This document shows positions 1 through 9,025 of a DNA stretch of 64,000 nt, in pieces (within the stretch, counting starts at the first letter, position 1; each line of letters begins with the position of its first letter). The notes under the pieces are model-generated. The model was not told the origin of the DNA. It searched no databases and saw nothing but the letters and a program-made list of their open reading frames with translations. This DNA comes from Leptospira wolbachii serovar Codice str. CDC (GTDB lineage: Bacteria > Spirochaetota > Leptospiria > Leptospirales > Leptospiraceae). Position numbers and translations under genes: made by a program. The stretch is taken from positions 310,001-374,000 of the forward strand of contig NZ_AOGZ02000014.1 in NCBI RefSeq assembly GCF_000332515.2, given 5' to 3'.

Positions 1-72
1 ATTGTAGCCAAGACTACAATCACTGGTGCACAGAAAGCTAAAACTAAAGGATATCAACAGGTTTACAATTGA
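1..72 (+). CDS. 3' end of an unidentified gene (partial)
   Basis: The frame is open from the first base and stops at TGA 70-72, giving about 23 residues ending in KGYQQVYN. Its stop overlaps the TTG start of the next gene (TTGA), the same coupling used by the genes after it, so this is probably the end of an upstream member of the same operon. Too little is present to name a function. Confidence 0.5.
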   Translation: MVAKTTITGAQKAKTKGYQQVYN

Positions 73-437
73 AAATTAGAAGTTTCGCATTTATCTTTAT
101 TATTGTATTATCAACTTCGTCTATTATCCTAAATCTTTTTTTTGGGTGGCACTATTTGTATAAAGAAAAGCATAATACTGCAAAGTTTACAAAAACGAAT
201 AGTTTAGTTACACAAGTAACGGCTAAATTCGAAAAAGCCTATAAAATACCAGAGGAAAAAATCCACTCTGTTTATGTAAAACCGCATCCTCCTGCCTTCT
301 TAGAAGGTCGCGAGTTACATTATAAAGATTATTATGTTCAGGAAAAAGATGGCCAGAAAAAAGTTACATTTTTAGAAATCCACGCAAACAAATGGATTCA
401 TACAACAGTAAGTAGTGAGGCAATTGTTTGGAAATGA
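69..437 (+). CDS. Small membrane-anchored hypothetical protein
   Basis: This 122-residue protein starts at TTG 69 (MKIRSF...), which overlaps the stop of the preceding frame. Residues 5-30 form one hydrophobic segment that would act as a signal anchor; the rest is a soluble, charged domain rich in Lys, His and Tyr. I do not recognise a family. It ends overlapping the next gene by four bases (ATGA), so it is probably translated as part of the lipoprotein operon up to 4957. The non-ATG start is inferred from this overlap; no strong Shine-Dalgarno sequence is visible. Confidence 0.6.
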   Translation: MKIRSFAFIFIIVLSTSSIILNLFFGWHYLYKEKHNTAKFTKTNSLVTQVTAKFEKAYKIPEEKIHSVYVKPHPPAFLEGRELHYKDYYVQEKDGQKKVTFLEIHANKWIHTTVSSEAIVWK

Positions 438-1126
438 AATTATTTTCTCGTCATCTTGCACTTTCACTAATTTTGTTTTATTTTTCAACTTTAGAGGCTA
501 ATGACGCATACAAAAAAGGTGTGATACTTGTTCAGGGTAAAGAAGCGGTATTAGGTGAATATACAAAAACCGAAAACGGAGTTTTTGTCAGAAACGATTC
601 CGTTGGTCGAATGATTACGAATGAACAACTACAGGGGATAGTCTCTGAAGAATACTATTTTATAATTCAAAAAGGTTCACGATCAAAGGCTGCCTGGGAA
701 TCACTCATCTACTTTGATGCTGGAGCAAGCTACCAATGGCACTCAAGCAAAGAGAAAACAGAACAAGAGGATTTCTATATCCGCATCATCAAGTTAAGTT
801 TGGTTCTTACAACCGGAATTTTCTTTTGGGATGCACAACAGGCAAATAACGCAGTTAAAAATTCATACATCGGATTAAGTAATAATGTAGAAAAGAAATT
901 TGATTCTAGCTATAGAAATTATCAAATAGCTGGGCTACTTACTTTGTTCACTTTTTCATATTCAACAATAAATGCACATCTTCGCTTTGGACGCAATGAG
1001 CAAAACGAAGATTTAGATATTCCGGCAAGAAACTTAACAAGATTTAGTTCTTTCTATCAATATAGAGATACGCCAAACATGATCGCCAAAAATAATATTG
1101 AGTTCTCTTTTATTAAAACTTTTTAA
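434..1126 (+). CDS. Hypothetical exported or membrane protein
   Basis: I place the start at ATG 434, which overlaps the previous stop as ATGA; a TTG two codons upstream would add only Met-Glu. The 230-residue product begins MKLFSRHLALSLILFYF, a signal peptide or anchor ending near EAND. It then has a soluble stretch (YKKGVILVQGKEAVLGEY) and two hydrophobic segments at about residues 115-135 and 163-180. The pattern suggests an envelope protein with two or three membrane passes. No family recognised. Confidence 0.6.
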   Translation: MKLFSRHLALSLILFYFSTLEANDAYKKGVILVQGKEAVLGEYTKTENGVFVRNDSVGRMITNEQLQGIVSEEYYFIIQKGSRSKAAWESLIYFDAGASYQWHSSKEKTEQEDFYIRIIKLSLVLTTGIFFWDAQQANNAVKNSYIGLSNNVEKKFDSSYRNYQIAGLLTLFTFSYSTINAHLRFGRNEQNEDLDIPARNLTRFSSFYQYRDTPNMIAKNNIEFSFIKTF

Positions 1127-1136
1127 GGAAAAATTC

Positions 1137-1799
1137 ATGCTAAAAAAAATTCAAACTTTGAAACCATTAGTAGCACTGATTTACATCGCTTTCTTTTATA
1201 ACTGTATCGATAAAGGAAGCGCTAATTTTTTGCCTGTTTTTTTGGGTGGCACAAAACCATATATATACGAAGATTTAGGACTTCCTGCTTCTCCTGAGGA
1301 GCCTGGACAAGCATCGCTACCAATTATATCTGCTGAAGAGTCGGAAGCTATTGAAGCTTTGTTAAAGGAACTTTCAGAATTTGAAATATTAACAGATGTG
1401 GGAATGAAAAAACAATCTGTTGAAGGTTGGAAGACAATTCAATTCGCAAAACCATCGGATAAAGAAATTGATGATAAAATTTATAGAGAGTCTATAGGAC
1501 AAAATGTTCCGGATAAGGTTGCTGGGACGAAAGAGGAATTAATTGCAAAGGAGTCCCAGGAGGCAGATCAGTTTTTTGGAAGAATTGAATCAGATTTTCC
1601 ATTGTATAGCATAGATGATTTGATAAATGTTAGAAAGCGACTAACTCTATCATTAATAATGATTCGTCTGGAAATAGACTTCGGTGATAGAAACTCAGGT
1701 ATACCTATCGATCTCCTAACTATAATCAGAACAAAAACTGTAGCACTCAGGCAAAAAGTTTCGGAAGAGCTTTTGAAAAGAGGTGTAACTAAACTATGA
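1137..1799 (+). CDS. Putative lipoprotein, hypothetical
   Basis: ATG 1137 is preceded by AAGGA at a good distance and is preferred over an in-frame upstream TTG inside the previous gene. The 220-residue product has a basic start, a hydrophobic core and a plausible spirochaetal lipobox ending FFYNC, so it is probably lipidated. The mature part is acidic and helix-rich. No family recognised. Its stop overlaps the next start (ATGA). Confidence 0.6.
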   Translation: MLKKIQTLKPLVALIYIAFFYNCIDKGSANFLPVFLGGTKPYIYEDLGLPASPEEPGQASLPIISAEESEAIEALLKELSEFEILTDVGMKKQSVEGWKTIQFAKPSDKEIDDKIYRESIGQNVPDKVAGTKEELIAKESQEADQFFGRIESDFPLYSIDDLINVRKRLTLSLIMIRLEIDFGDRNSGIPIDLLTIIRTKTVALRQKVSEELLKRGVTKL

Positions 1800-2290
1800 A
1801 AAGGAAATTTCTGTTGGTAATCGTATTTATTTTGTTAATCCTCACTTCTTGTCAAAAAGAAGAAGATTATTGGAAAACTTCGCCTGAATTCAAACTTTTT
1901 GTCCTACGTGAAATTCTGTGGCAACAAGGCAACTGTCTCTCACCAAATTCAATACTAGAAAAAGGAGTAAGTTATAGTATTACTCTTAAAGCAGGAGAGA
2001 GGTTCTGGTTTGATTTTAAGGAGAGACGCAGTGCAGATTCATTCAAATTTAGGAATTATACATTGAATGTTTTTAAGCTATCGAATGACAAAATAGGCAG
2101 TCGGTCAGTAAGTTGTCGTTCATCCGTTAAATCAGACACATCCCTTTACATGGGCGAAGAATTATCTTCAACACAACTGCAATTCAAATATACTGAAAAT
2201 GGTAATCAACAGAGAGGTTATTTTCTGGAGGGTATATCAGAGAATTCTACTTATTCTATTATTCACTCAATAACGGAAGAACTCCAATGA
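1796..2290 (+). CDS. Putative lipoprotein, hypothetical
   Basis: This 164-residue protein starts at ATG 1796, overlapping the preceding stop by four bases. The N-terminus MKRKFLLVIVFILLILTSC is a clear lipoprotein signal with a good lipobox (LTSC). The mature part has two further Cys residues (NCLS and SCRSS) that could pair outside the cytoplasm. No family recognised. It overlaps the SGNH hydrolase downstream (ATGA). Confidence 0.6.
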   Translation: MKRKFLLVIVFILLILTSCQKEEDYWKTSPEFKLFVLREILWQQGNCLSPNSILEKGVSYSITLKAGERFWFDFKERRSADSFKFRNYTLNVFKLSNDKIGSRSVSCRSSVKSDTSLYMGEELSSTQLQFKYTENGNQQRGYFLEGISENSTYSIIHSITEELQ

Positions 2291-3624
2291 TAGAATTTTC
2301 TAGATATAATGCCTTTTTATTTTTGGCCTTCGTATTTGTATGTAGCTCCTCTTTAATTGCTCAGGGTCTCGATCCTGATTGCAATCGGACTAATTTCGAC
2401 CCCGAGAGGACTCTGGTTACATTTTATGGAGACTCTCTAGGTGATTACATAGACCAAGAAGGTTATGGTTATTTCGGCTGGGAAACGTATCTAACGATAC
2501 AGAACCCTCAAATTAATTGGAAAATTCAGAACTTAGCCGCTGGAGGTTGGACAACTAGAGATGTATATAATCTAATTAGTCACTGTTCCAGGAACGAAAT
2601 TAACCGAAATGCGTATAAAACAGCAGACAATGTCGCCATAGAAATCGGAGGTAATGATTATAGAGATAACCTAGCTCTACTAATGTGGATGCCCTGGAAG
2701 CTTGGAGCCGTAGATCAAAGAGTTACCTACAATACGCGCGTTTTAGTACGAATGCTCCGAAATCCTCTCCGACGAAAAAATGTGCTATTGATGGGAAACT
2801 TTCCTGCAATTGCAAAAAGTCCAACTCTTGGAAATTACACTGATTACTTTGTATATTTTAAATACTGGCCAACAGGTCAGCTAATGAATGCTGCTGAAGT
2901 AATTAAAAATGAAAAGATAAAAGAACAATGGAATGAAGCTGTGAAGGATTTAATGCAAACTCTTGTTTATAATTTCGATCAAGCATTCAAGTTAATCCGA
3001 GATGCCTTGATTTTTGATGGTACGGTTCAAAGCATGTCTGATATGAAGAGTTACTTTGATGGGAATATTTCGCCAACTGGCCAGGATGAGTGGTATTGGC
3101 GTTGGTTACAAGACAGTTTGAAAAACCCAATATCGCATGTAATAAGTATAGGTTTACTAATTCACCAACCAAGTCTCGAAGCAATGGTTAACGAAGAAAA
3201 TGCATATAACAATATCTATACATATACGGAAGAAAATAAAACGCCCGTTACGATTTCCTATACAGCAGGAGGTGTTCGATTTCTTCCTCTTTATACATAC
3301 TTTTTGAGACAGACAGATGCTTTCTATGGGCATCCATACGTTGCGAATCCTAATTTATATTCCGATTTAGTTCATCTCAATCACGTTGGCTACTATCTCT
3401 GGTCTTATCATGTGGAAAAGAAGTTTTCAGAAATGGGGTGGACTAGTCTTCCGGAACCAACAGATTATAATGGGCAAGCCTGCAGACATTGGAATTGTGG
3501 GCGGACTGAGAAACCACCATTAGGATCAGTAATCCAAGACCCCACTCCTGCCGACGTTGTTGTCCAGCCAGAACCAATTGACTGGGCACTATTATTCTGT
3601 TTTTTAACTGGAAAATGCTGGTAA
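2287..3624 (+). CDS. SGNH/GDSL-family hydrolase, exported
   Basis: This 445-residue protein has a signal peptide ending near SLIAQG and the SGNH landmarks in order: block I FYGDSLGDY with nucleophile Ser50, a block II Gly in NLAAGGWTT, block III EIGGNDY with Asn123, and block V DLVH with Asp360 and His363. The family contains esterases, lipases and carbohydrate acyl-esterases; the substrate cannot be told from sequence. The Cys-rich C-terminus (CRHWNCG, CFLTGKCW) suggests disulfides outside the cytoplasm. It is the only recognisable enzyme in this lipoprotein operon, overlapping the genes on both sides, so it probably acts at the cell surface or in the periplasm. Confidence 0.8.
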   Translation: MIEFSRYNAFLFLAFVFVCSSSLIAQGLDPDCNRTNFDPERTLVTFYGDSLGDYIDQEGYGYFGWETYLTIQNPQINWKIQNLAAGGWTTRDVYNLISHCSRNEINRNAYKTADNVAIEIGGNDYRDNLALLMWMPWKLGAVDQRVTYNTRVLVRMLRNPLRRKNVLLMGNFPAIAKSPTLGNYTDYFVYFKYWPTGQLMNAAEVIKNEKIKEQWNEAVKDLMQTLVYNFDQAFKLIRDALIFDGTVQSMSDMKSYFDGNISPTGQDEWYWRWLQDSLKNPISHVISIGLLIHQPSLEAMVNEENAYNNIYTYTEENKTPVTISYTAGGVRFLPLYTYFLRQTDAFYGHPYVANPNLYSDLVHLNHVGYYLWSYHVEKKFSEMGWTSLPEPTDYNGQACRHWNCGRTEKPPLGSVIQDPTPADVVVQPEPIDWALLFCFLTGKCW

Positions 3625-4337
3625 GAATAAATGAATTAACGATCTTGAGCTACTTCCTATTAATACTCAGTCTTTGTTGTAGCTCTGGATGCATTGAGAT
3701 GAAGACTCCGAATCCTTCTTCATTAATTTTGGCACTACCCGCGCAAAAAAATATATATACGGGTCAAATTTTTAATGGATGTTTAGTGACAGCACAAAGA
3801 AATACTGATAGATTCTCTATCTGTTTTGCAATCGCTTCAGAAAAATGCAAATTAGATTTCTTTCAAAATCTCAAAACCGAAGTAATACTTCAGAAAAGAA
3901 AAGATGACTTAACATTTATCAATATTAATCTACCAAATTGTTCTGTTGGTACTGGATCACTTTTTGCAAAATATAATGCAATGTTTGCACCAGCATCATC
4001 AGTTCTGAAAGATTACATGGATATAAATGGTCCGATTCATGAAGGTGATATTCTTCTTACAAGTCTTCCTTCTTGTGGGGATTCGGGTTTTTTGGAAGCT
4101 AAATATTTAAGTGATGAATTTTTGCGTTTATTGAATTCCAATGAGCTTGGTTCAACTAATTCTGTAGAGGTAGAATTAGCAATGATAGAATCAACCACAA
4201 GTTCTTGTATTGATGATTTAAGTTTTCAAAGTAGTTTTCTACCAATCTTGACTGGAATTAGAGAAAAAAGATTTGCGCGAGGGATTCCATGTTCATTTCA
4301 AAATGATCTCAATTATGAATTATGCCCAAACCTTTAA
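3615..4337 (+). CDS. Putative lipoprotein, hypothetical
   Basis: This 240-residue protein starts at ATG 3615, ten bases inside the preceding gene. A hydrophobic signal at about residues 8-26 ends in SSGC, a convincing lipobox. The mature part carries many Cys residues (GCLV, SICFA, EKCKL, PNCSV, PSCGD, SSCID), consistent with a disulfide-bonded envelope protein. No family recognised. It overlaps the next gene by 16 bases. Confidence 0.6.
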   Translation: MLVRINELTILSYFLLILSLCCSSGCIEMKTPNPSSLILALPAQKNIYTGQIFNGCLVTAQRNTDRFSICFAIASEKCKLDFFQNLKTEVILQKRKDDLTFININLPNCSVGTGSLFAKYNAMFAPASSVLKDYMDINGPIHEGDILLTSLPSCGDSGFLEAKYLSDEFLRLLNSNELGSTNSVEVELAMIESTTSSCIDDLSFQSSFLPILTGIREKRFARGIPCSFQNDLNYELCPNL

Positions 4338-4957
4338 TATTAATATGTCTTTCATTTAGTTTCTGTTCCCAAGAGAATCCCATATCCAAAAATCTAGTTT
4401 TCCAAACTTACTTATCAAAATTGTATGTAGACACTAGTTACACAGGTTGCAATAAACATTCCTTATCGGAAAATATAGAATTTTCAGACCCAATAGGCGA
4501 TGTCAAAATAGGATTTCTAAAACCTCCCCCTTCAAATTTAAGTTTTCAGGAATTAGCTGGTGGGAAAATTTCTATCTCAAAATACAAACTAACGCTCTCG
4601 TTAGATCTACAATCATTATCAGACACAGTGATTATAAATAATGTACCCCAAAACAATGAAGATTCTGAATTTTTTTTAGGTTATCAATTCTATGGGACAA
4701 GTGATTTAACAGTTGGAATAAATCACTTGTCAAACGGGGATAAAAAATCCGTATTTTGGAATCATTTCCAAGTGACCGTTTATGAAAATTTTGCTGCGAT
4801 TGCATCCTGTGGTAATTCAATCCAAAACCAGAATACTCTAACATTTAATTGCGACAAAACGTTAATTCCTGCTCTTCAGTCGTTAAATGAAAAATCAGAA
4901 TTCAATGCAGAAGTAACTGATAGATCAAGCGGAGAAATTTACAAGGATTGTTATTGA
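4322..4957 (+). CDS. Putative lipoprotein, hypothetical (end of operon)
   Basis: This 211-residue protein begins MPKPLILICLSFSFCSQ, a very short signal with a possible lipobox at SFC. The mature part is beta-rich with scattered Cys residues (TGCNK, ASCGN, FNCDK, KDCY). It is the last gene of the overlapping run that begins at the window edge. The base composition of the run is more AT-rich than the purine and TRAP genes, which fits an accessory or fast-evolving locus. Function unknown. Confidence 0.55.
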   Translation: MPKPLILICLSFSFCSQENPISKNLVFQTYLSKLYVDTSYTGCNKHSLSENIEFSDPIGDVKIGFLKPPPSNLSFQELAGGKISISKYKLTLSLDLQSLSDTVIINNVPQNNEDSEFFLGYQFYGTSDLTVGINHLSNGDKKSVFWNHFQVTVYENFAAIASCGNSIQNQNTLTFNCDKTLIPALQSLNEKSEFNAEVTDRSSGEIYKDCY

Positions 4958-4986
4958 TCCTTTTTGTAATCGCAAGATAAATACAA

Positions 4987-5160
4987 TTATGCTGCCAAGA
5001 ATTCGATTTCATTGAAATAAAATAGACAAAAAAGGAAAATTTGGAAAGACACGTCTTCAAGTGGTGGAGGTAGATCTTCTCGATCTGGGACTGCCCTAAC
5101 GCAACGGAATCCCTTATATATTCCTTGCTTATACCCTTGTGCGCCATACAATGAACCTCG
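4987..5160 (-). pseudogene. Decayed C-terminus of an FGE-sulfatase/SUMF1-type protein
   Basis: Reading the minus strand from 5160, the frame gives RGSLYGAQGY, then KGFRCVRAVPDRED, and stops at 4987. A run ending in GFRCVR is the characteristic end of formylglycine-generating-enzyme-like (SUMF1) domains, which also carry an RGGSW-type motif shortly before it. Here only the last 45 or so meaningful codons survive. The upstream part is missing because the plus-strand gene at 5162 begins exactly where the homology starts, and no start codon serves the fragment. The match is from remembered motif shape, not a search. Confidence 0.5.
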
Positions 5161-5161
5161 T

Positions 5162-5494
5162 ATGGACGAGAAACAAAAACTAAAATTTATCAAAGATAAT
5201 TTTTGGAAAAAAATCAAAGAAACAGGAAAGAAAATTCCTTTCTTAAAAGATGTAATCGCTATGTATTACTGCTTACTCGACGAAAACACATCTCTATCTG
5301 CCAAAGCCTCTATCGTTTTGGCATTGCTCTATTTTATCTCGCCAGTCGATGCCATCCCCGATATTATTTTGGCACTCGGATATACCGATGATGCGGGTGT
5401 AATTGCTACAACCCTACTCATCATCAAATCCCAATTAAAACCAGAACACTATGCTAAAGCAAACGAATCCTTATCGAACGAAAAGGATTCATAA
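5162..5494 (+). CDS. YkvA/DUF1232-family membrane protein
   Basis: This 110-residue protein carries the DUF1232 core in its second half: YFISPVDAIPDIILALGYTDD, matching the family pattern of a hydrophobic helix ending in P-[IV]-D-x-I-P-D followed by a Gly and an Asp pair. The N-terminal 35 residues are basic and probably cytoplasmic. The family is widespread and uncharacterised in function. The start at ATG 5162 has no obvious ribosome binding site and abuts the decayed fragment on the other strand, so the true N-terminus is uncertain. Confidence 0.7.
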   Translation: MDEKQKLKFIKDNFWKKIKETGKKIPFLKDVIAMYYCLLDENTSLSAKASIVLALLYFISPVDAIPDIILALGYTDDAGVIATTLLIIKSQLKPEHYAKANESLSNEKDS

Positions 5495-5506
5495 CAAAAT
5501 ACATAA

Positions 5507-5542
5507 GGATCATCTTCCAATCCAAAGATAGCAAGATGATCC
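5507..5542. terminator. Hairpin between convergent genes
   Basis: GGATCATCTT (5507-5516) and AAGATGATCC (5533-5542) form a perfect 10-bp inverted repeat with a 16-base loop, lying between the converging YkvA-like gene and the RND gene. There is only a weak T-rich tail on either strand, so a bidirectional terminator is likely but not certain. Confidence 0.5.
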
Positions 5543-5572
5543 ATCTTTCTAAGATTCTATTGCCTTACGTTT

Positions 5573-8500
5573 CTAACTCCTTCTTAAAAGTTTAGAAAAA
5601 GAAATCTTTGAAAAGATATGTTTAAAATCCTCTTTGATTCTATACAACACAGGAACAAAGACCAAGGTCACACCGGTGGCAAAGAACAATCCCCAACCAA
5701 AAGCAAGCGAGAGTGGTTGCACAAATGGATCCAGAGTGGGTATCCCGTAGGCACTCGGCACAAGTCCAATCACAGTACTGATCGTTGTTAAAAAGATCGG
5801 TCGCAAACGAATGGCACCACCATTGATGATGGCGTCTTCAATCGACATTCCTTGCATTCGTAATTCCTCAATAAAGGTAATGAGGATAAGAGTGTTGGCC
5901 ACAATGGAACCACTGAGTGCCACAATCGCAAGTGTACTCATAAAACTGAGTGGCATTCCATGTGTCATGAGCGCAAACAACACACCCACAATTCCAAAAG
6001 GAATCGATCCAATGATCACAGTAGTTGTTCCTACCGAGTTAAAAAACACGATAAAAATTCCAAAAATTACCGCAACCGCAAGTAACATCGAGATTCCTAA
6101 ATCCCGAAATGACTTTCCAGCATCTTCCTGTTCACCACCAAAGATCACCGAATAGGCGTTTGCTGCATATTTATCCACATTCACAAGGTTCTTAAGTTGT
6201 CGGTTTACAAAAAGAGATGTTGTTTTATCAGTATCAACGGAAGCTTCGAGTCGCACCACACGTTGCAGGTCTTGACGGTTGATCATGGAATAATCCCGAT
6301 CCTTTTCAAAATAGGCAACTTGGTTTAGAGGTATGAGTCTTCTATTTTTATTTTCCACTTTTACTAAATTCAAACTAGATACAGAATGTCTTTCTGCTTC
6401 TGGGAAACGAACGAGGATATTAATTTTATCTTCACCCTTACTGATAGTCGATGCGACTTCCCCATTAAAGGCAGTCCGAACCGATCGGGCAATGTCCCGG
6501 GCACTTACATCGGTTCTCCCTGCAATTTCATCTTTAACAAAGAATCTGTATTCTTCTTTACCAAGCTCCAAATCAATACGAATGTCAGAAACTCCATCCA
6601 TTTTTTTCAATTCTTTGATGTAGAGATCAGCAATCTCTTGAATGACATCAAAATCAGCACCGCGGATCTCTAAACTCACCGGTTTTCCCACTGGTGGCCC
6701 TTTGATCCGAGCATTCACATCATAGATCATCTCTTTTGGAAAATTTCCTGAAACTTTATTTTCCTGAATATATTCCCGAATTTTTTTCACAAGAACTCTT
6801 GCATCTTCCCATTCTTTCCGATCTGCTGCTGTCACTAGCTTCATTGTTAGGTGAGAACGATGTACCTCTTGCCCTGGTTTTGGATCGGTAATAGGATTTT
6901 CATGAATTCCAATCCGGCTACGTAAATGGACAAAGTCCTTTCCCGCCATTTTGGTCACAGCAGGTTCCATTTTCTCAATAATTTCAAGGTTTTTCTGGAG
7001 TGTAGTTCCAATCGGCATCCAAACTTTAATTTCAATATCTTCTTCACTTCCTGAAGGAAACATTACGAAAGGTAAAAACCTTCCCGCGAGAAATAAGGTA
7101 AAGAAAAAGATAAATGTAAAAATCGAAAGAACAAAAATCCTGTGTTTCAAAGCAAACGTCATCGTTCGTTTGTAACCAGAAATTACATACCCAAAGGCTC
7201 CTTCTTTCTCTTCTATGGTTTCATTTTTTTTAATTTTACCTTGGTATGTTTTTGGTAAAAACTTATTTAGCCAGTTTGGTAAAAAAACAAGGGCAAACAA
7301 AAGGGAACTAGCAAGCGTTACAAGAACCACAGCAGGGATTCCCAAAATGAATTTACCAATCACCCCACTCATAAACAAAAGTGGGAAAAAAGCAGCGGAT
7401 ATCACTAGAAACGATACAAGTAGTGGGACTAAAACATCTTTGAAGGTCTGCAAAATAGCATCTCGCCTCTCCATCCCTTCTTGCATCAAACGATAAGTAT
7501 TTTCAGCAACAACAATGGAGTTATCCACCATCATACCAAGAACCATCACCATTCCAAAAATGGTAATGGTATTGATGGTAAACCCAAACTGTTTTAGAAA
7601 GATAAAGGAAATGAGAAAGATAAAAATGATGGCAACACTAATCATAATACTTAATCTCATACCCAAAATAAAGATAAGAGAAAGTAATACTAAAACGAGC
7701 CCCGTTTCAAAATTCAAAATTAAGTCACCGAGTTGGCGACGAACATCCCTACTTTTATCATCATAAATTTTTGTTTCGACTTCTGGAAAGTTTCCTTCCA
7801 TAGAAGACACTAAAGTTTTTACGGTATCTGCTGTGGTTATGATATCAGCTTGGTCCGTTTTCCAGACTCGTAAAATGATACTATTTTTTCCATTTAACTT
7901 TTCGTAGGTTTTTTCTTCTTCAAAACCATCAACTACCTTTGCTACGTCTTTCAAAACTGTCGCAAAACCCAATTCATTTCCTAAAATTGGAACAAAAAGC
8001 ATATCCTTTGCTTCTTCAAAGTCACCCCTTGTACGCAATAGGTATTCAGTTCCGTTAACTTTTAATCGTCCAGAAGGAATGTTGATGTTCCGAGAGCCGA
8101 GGGCATTTAGCACTGTATTCAGACCAACTTCTTTTGCATTTAAGGCATGTGGATTAACTTCCACGAGAAACTCTCGGTTTCTATAGCCAATTTTTTCAAT
8201 TTCAGCAATTTCCTTAATTTGGAAAAAGCGATCTTCAAATGCTTTTGCAGTGTCACGTAACTTCCGATAGTCGCCAATCGAATCTTTGGAATCCTCTTTT
8301 AAAGAAAGAGCAAGACTGATTACTTCTTGTTTTTCAGTGGTAATCTCCCTTACTTTCGGTTTTTGTGCATTATCAGGAAGCCGAACGGAATCAACGGCAT
8401 CTTTAATATCATCCAAAACCTTCTTTGTATTTTTGGTTCCTTCAACAATAAAGACCATGATCACACTTACGTTCTCTAAGTTATAACTCCGGATTTTATC

Positions 8501-8734
8501 AATCTTTGCTACCGCCCGCAATTTTTTTTCAATGGGGATGGCAACCAATCGTTCAATCTCTTCGGGTGTGGCTCCCGGAAGTGGTGCTTCGATGACTATC
8601 TTATCGAGTGCCACATTCGGGAATGCCTCCCTATGCATGGAAAGTAAACGTGAAAGTCCAATCAAAACGAAAAGGACTAAAATGAATTGAATGATAAGAG
8701 TTTTATCGGTAATGAATTTTGCAATGTTCTGCAT
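5573..8734 (-). CDS. RND-superfamily efflux permease (AcrB/HAE1-like)
   Basis: This 1053-residue protein is full length for an RND pump: a first membrane helix (residues about 13-30), a large periplasmic loop with the PGATPEEIE porter motif, a helix bundle including MMVDNSIVVAENT in TM4, a second periplasmic loop, and a final bundle. TM4 carries a single Asp in the relay position, as in many HAE1-type pumps. RND permeases use proton-motive force to export drugs, detergents or metals with an adaptor and an outer-membrane channel. No adaptor or TolC-like gene lies beside it, so it must use partners encoded elsewhere. Substrate unknown. A TetR-like palindrome lies just upstream of the start. Confidence 0.9.
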   Translation of the reverse strand: MQNIAKFITDKTLIIQFILVLFVLIGLSRLLSMHREAFPNVALDKIVIEAPLPGATPEEIERLVAIPIEKKLRAVAKIDKIRSYNLENVSVIMVFIVEGTKNTKKVLDDIKDAVDSVRLPDNAQKPKVREITTEKQEVISLALSLKEDSKDSIGDYRKLRDTAKAFEDRFFQIKEIAEIEKIGYRNREFLVEVNPHALNAKEVGLNTVLNALGSRNINIPSGRLKVNGTEYLLRTRGDFEEAKDMLFVPILGNELGFATVLKDVAKVVDGFEEEKTYEKLNGKNSIILRVWKTDQADIITTADTVKTLVSSMEGNFPEVETKIYDDKSRDVRRQLGDLILNFETGLVLVLLSLIFILGMRLSIMISVAIIFIFLISFIFLKQFGFTINTITIFGMVMVLGMMVDNSIVVAENTYRLMQEGMERRDAILQTFKDVLVPLLVSFLVISAAFFPLLFMSGVIGKFILGIPAVVLVTLASSLLFALVFLPNWLNKFLPKTYQGKIKKNETIEEKEGAFGYVISGYKRTMTFALKHRIFVLSIFTFIFFFTLFLAGRFLPFVMFPSGSEEDIEIKVWMPIGTTLQKNLEIIEKMEPAVTKMAGKDFVHLRSRIGIHENPITDPKPGQEVHRSHLTMKLVTAADRKEWEDARVLVKKIREYIQENKVSGNFPKEMIYDVNARIKGPPVGKPVSLEIRGADFDVIQEIADLYIKELKKMDGVSDIRIDLELGKEEYRFFVKDEIAGRTDVSARDIARSVRTAFNGEVASTISKGEDKINILVRFPEAERHSVSSLNLVKVENKNRRLIPLNQVAYFEKDRDYSMINRQDLQRVVRLEASVDTDKTTSLFVNRQLKNLVNVDKYAANAYSVIFGGEQEDAGKSFRDLGISMLLAVAVIFGIFIVFFNSVGTTTVIIGSIPFGIVGVLFALMTHGMPLSFMSTLAIVALSGSIVANTLILITFIEELRMQGMSIEDAIINGGAIRLRPIFLTTISTVIGLVPSAYGIPTLDPFVQPLSLAFGWGLFFATGVTLVFVPVLYRIKEDFKHIFSKISFSKLLRRS

Positions 8735-8775
8735 TCGCTACTTCCCAAAAAGTGAATCTAAAGACAAAAAAGTTG

Positions 8776-8789
8776 ACTAACTGGTCAGT
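8776..8789. promoter_or_regulatory. Possible TetR-type operator upstream of the RND pump
   Basis: ACTAACTGGTCAGT is an imperfect palindrome (half-sites ACTAAC and GTCAGT, 5 of 6 pairs matched) about 42 bases upstream of the RND start. TetR-family repressors commonly bind such sites in front of efflux genes, but no regulator gene is adjacent. The rest of 8735-9025 contains no gene or clear hairpin that I can support. Confidence 0.35.
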
Positions 8790-9025
8790 TTTTAATCTGA
8801 GAGGAGAAAAACAACAGATTTTGATTCGGGATCGAGAATTTCTATCTAAAGAAATATTAGCTAAGTAGGCAAATTCCGTATATCTGCTGTAACTTGTGTC
8901 AATTCATAGTCGGTCTATGTCGATTGGACAAATAAACCGAGAGGCTGGCGATTAAACCTTCCCGAACAAGAGAAGTTAGCTTCCCGCATTAGTGTGTGGA
9001 GGTTATTTTTTGGTCCTTAATGCTA

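Noticed and set aside
4902..5147. A second minus-strand frame of 81 codons across the FGE remnant
   Set aside because: It overlaps the remnant in another frame, and its sequence has no recognisable pattern, while the remnant frame carries the GFRCVR motif.
5811..8486. Several open frames on the plus strand opposite the RND gene
   Set aside because: They have low-complexity compositions rich in Ile, Met and Lys, no ribosome binding sites, and are explained by the codon bias of the long minus-strand gene.
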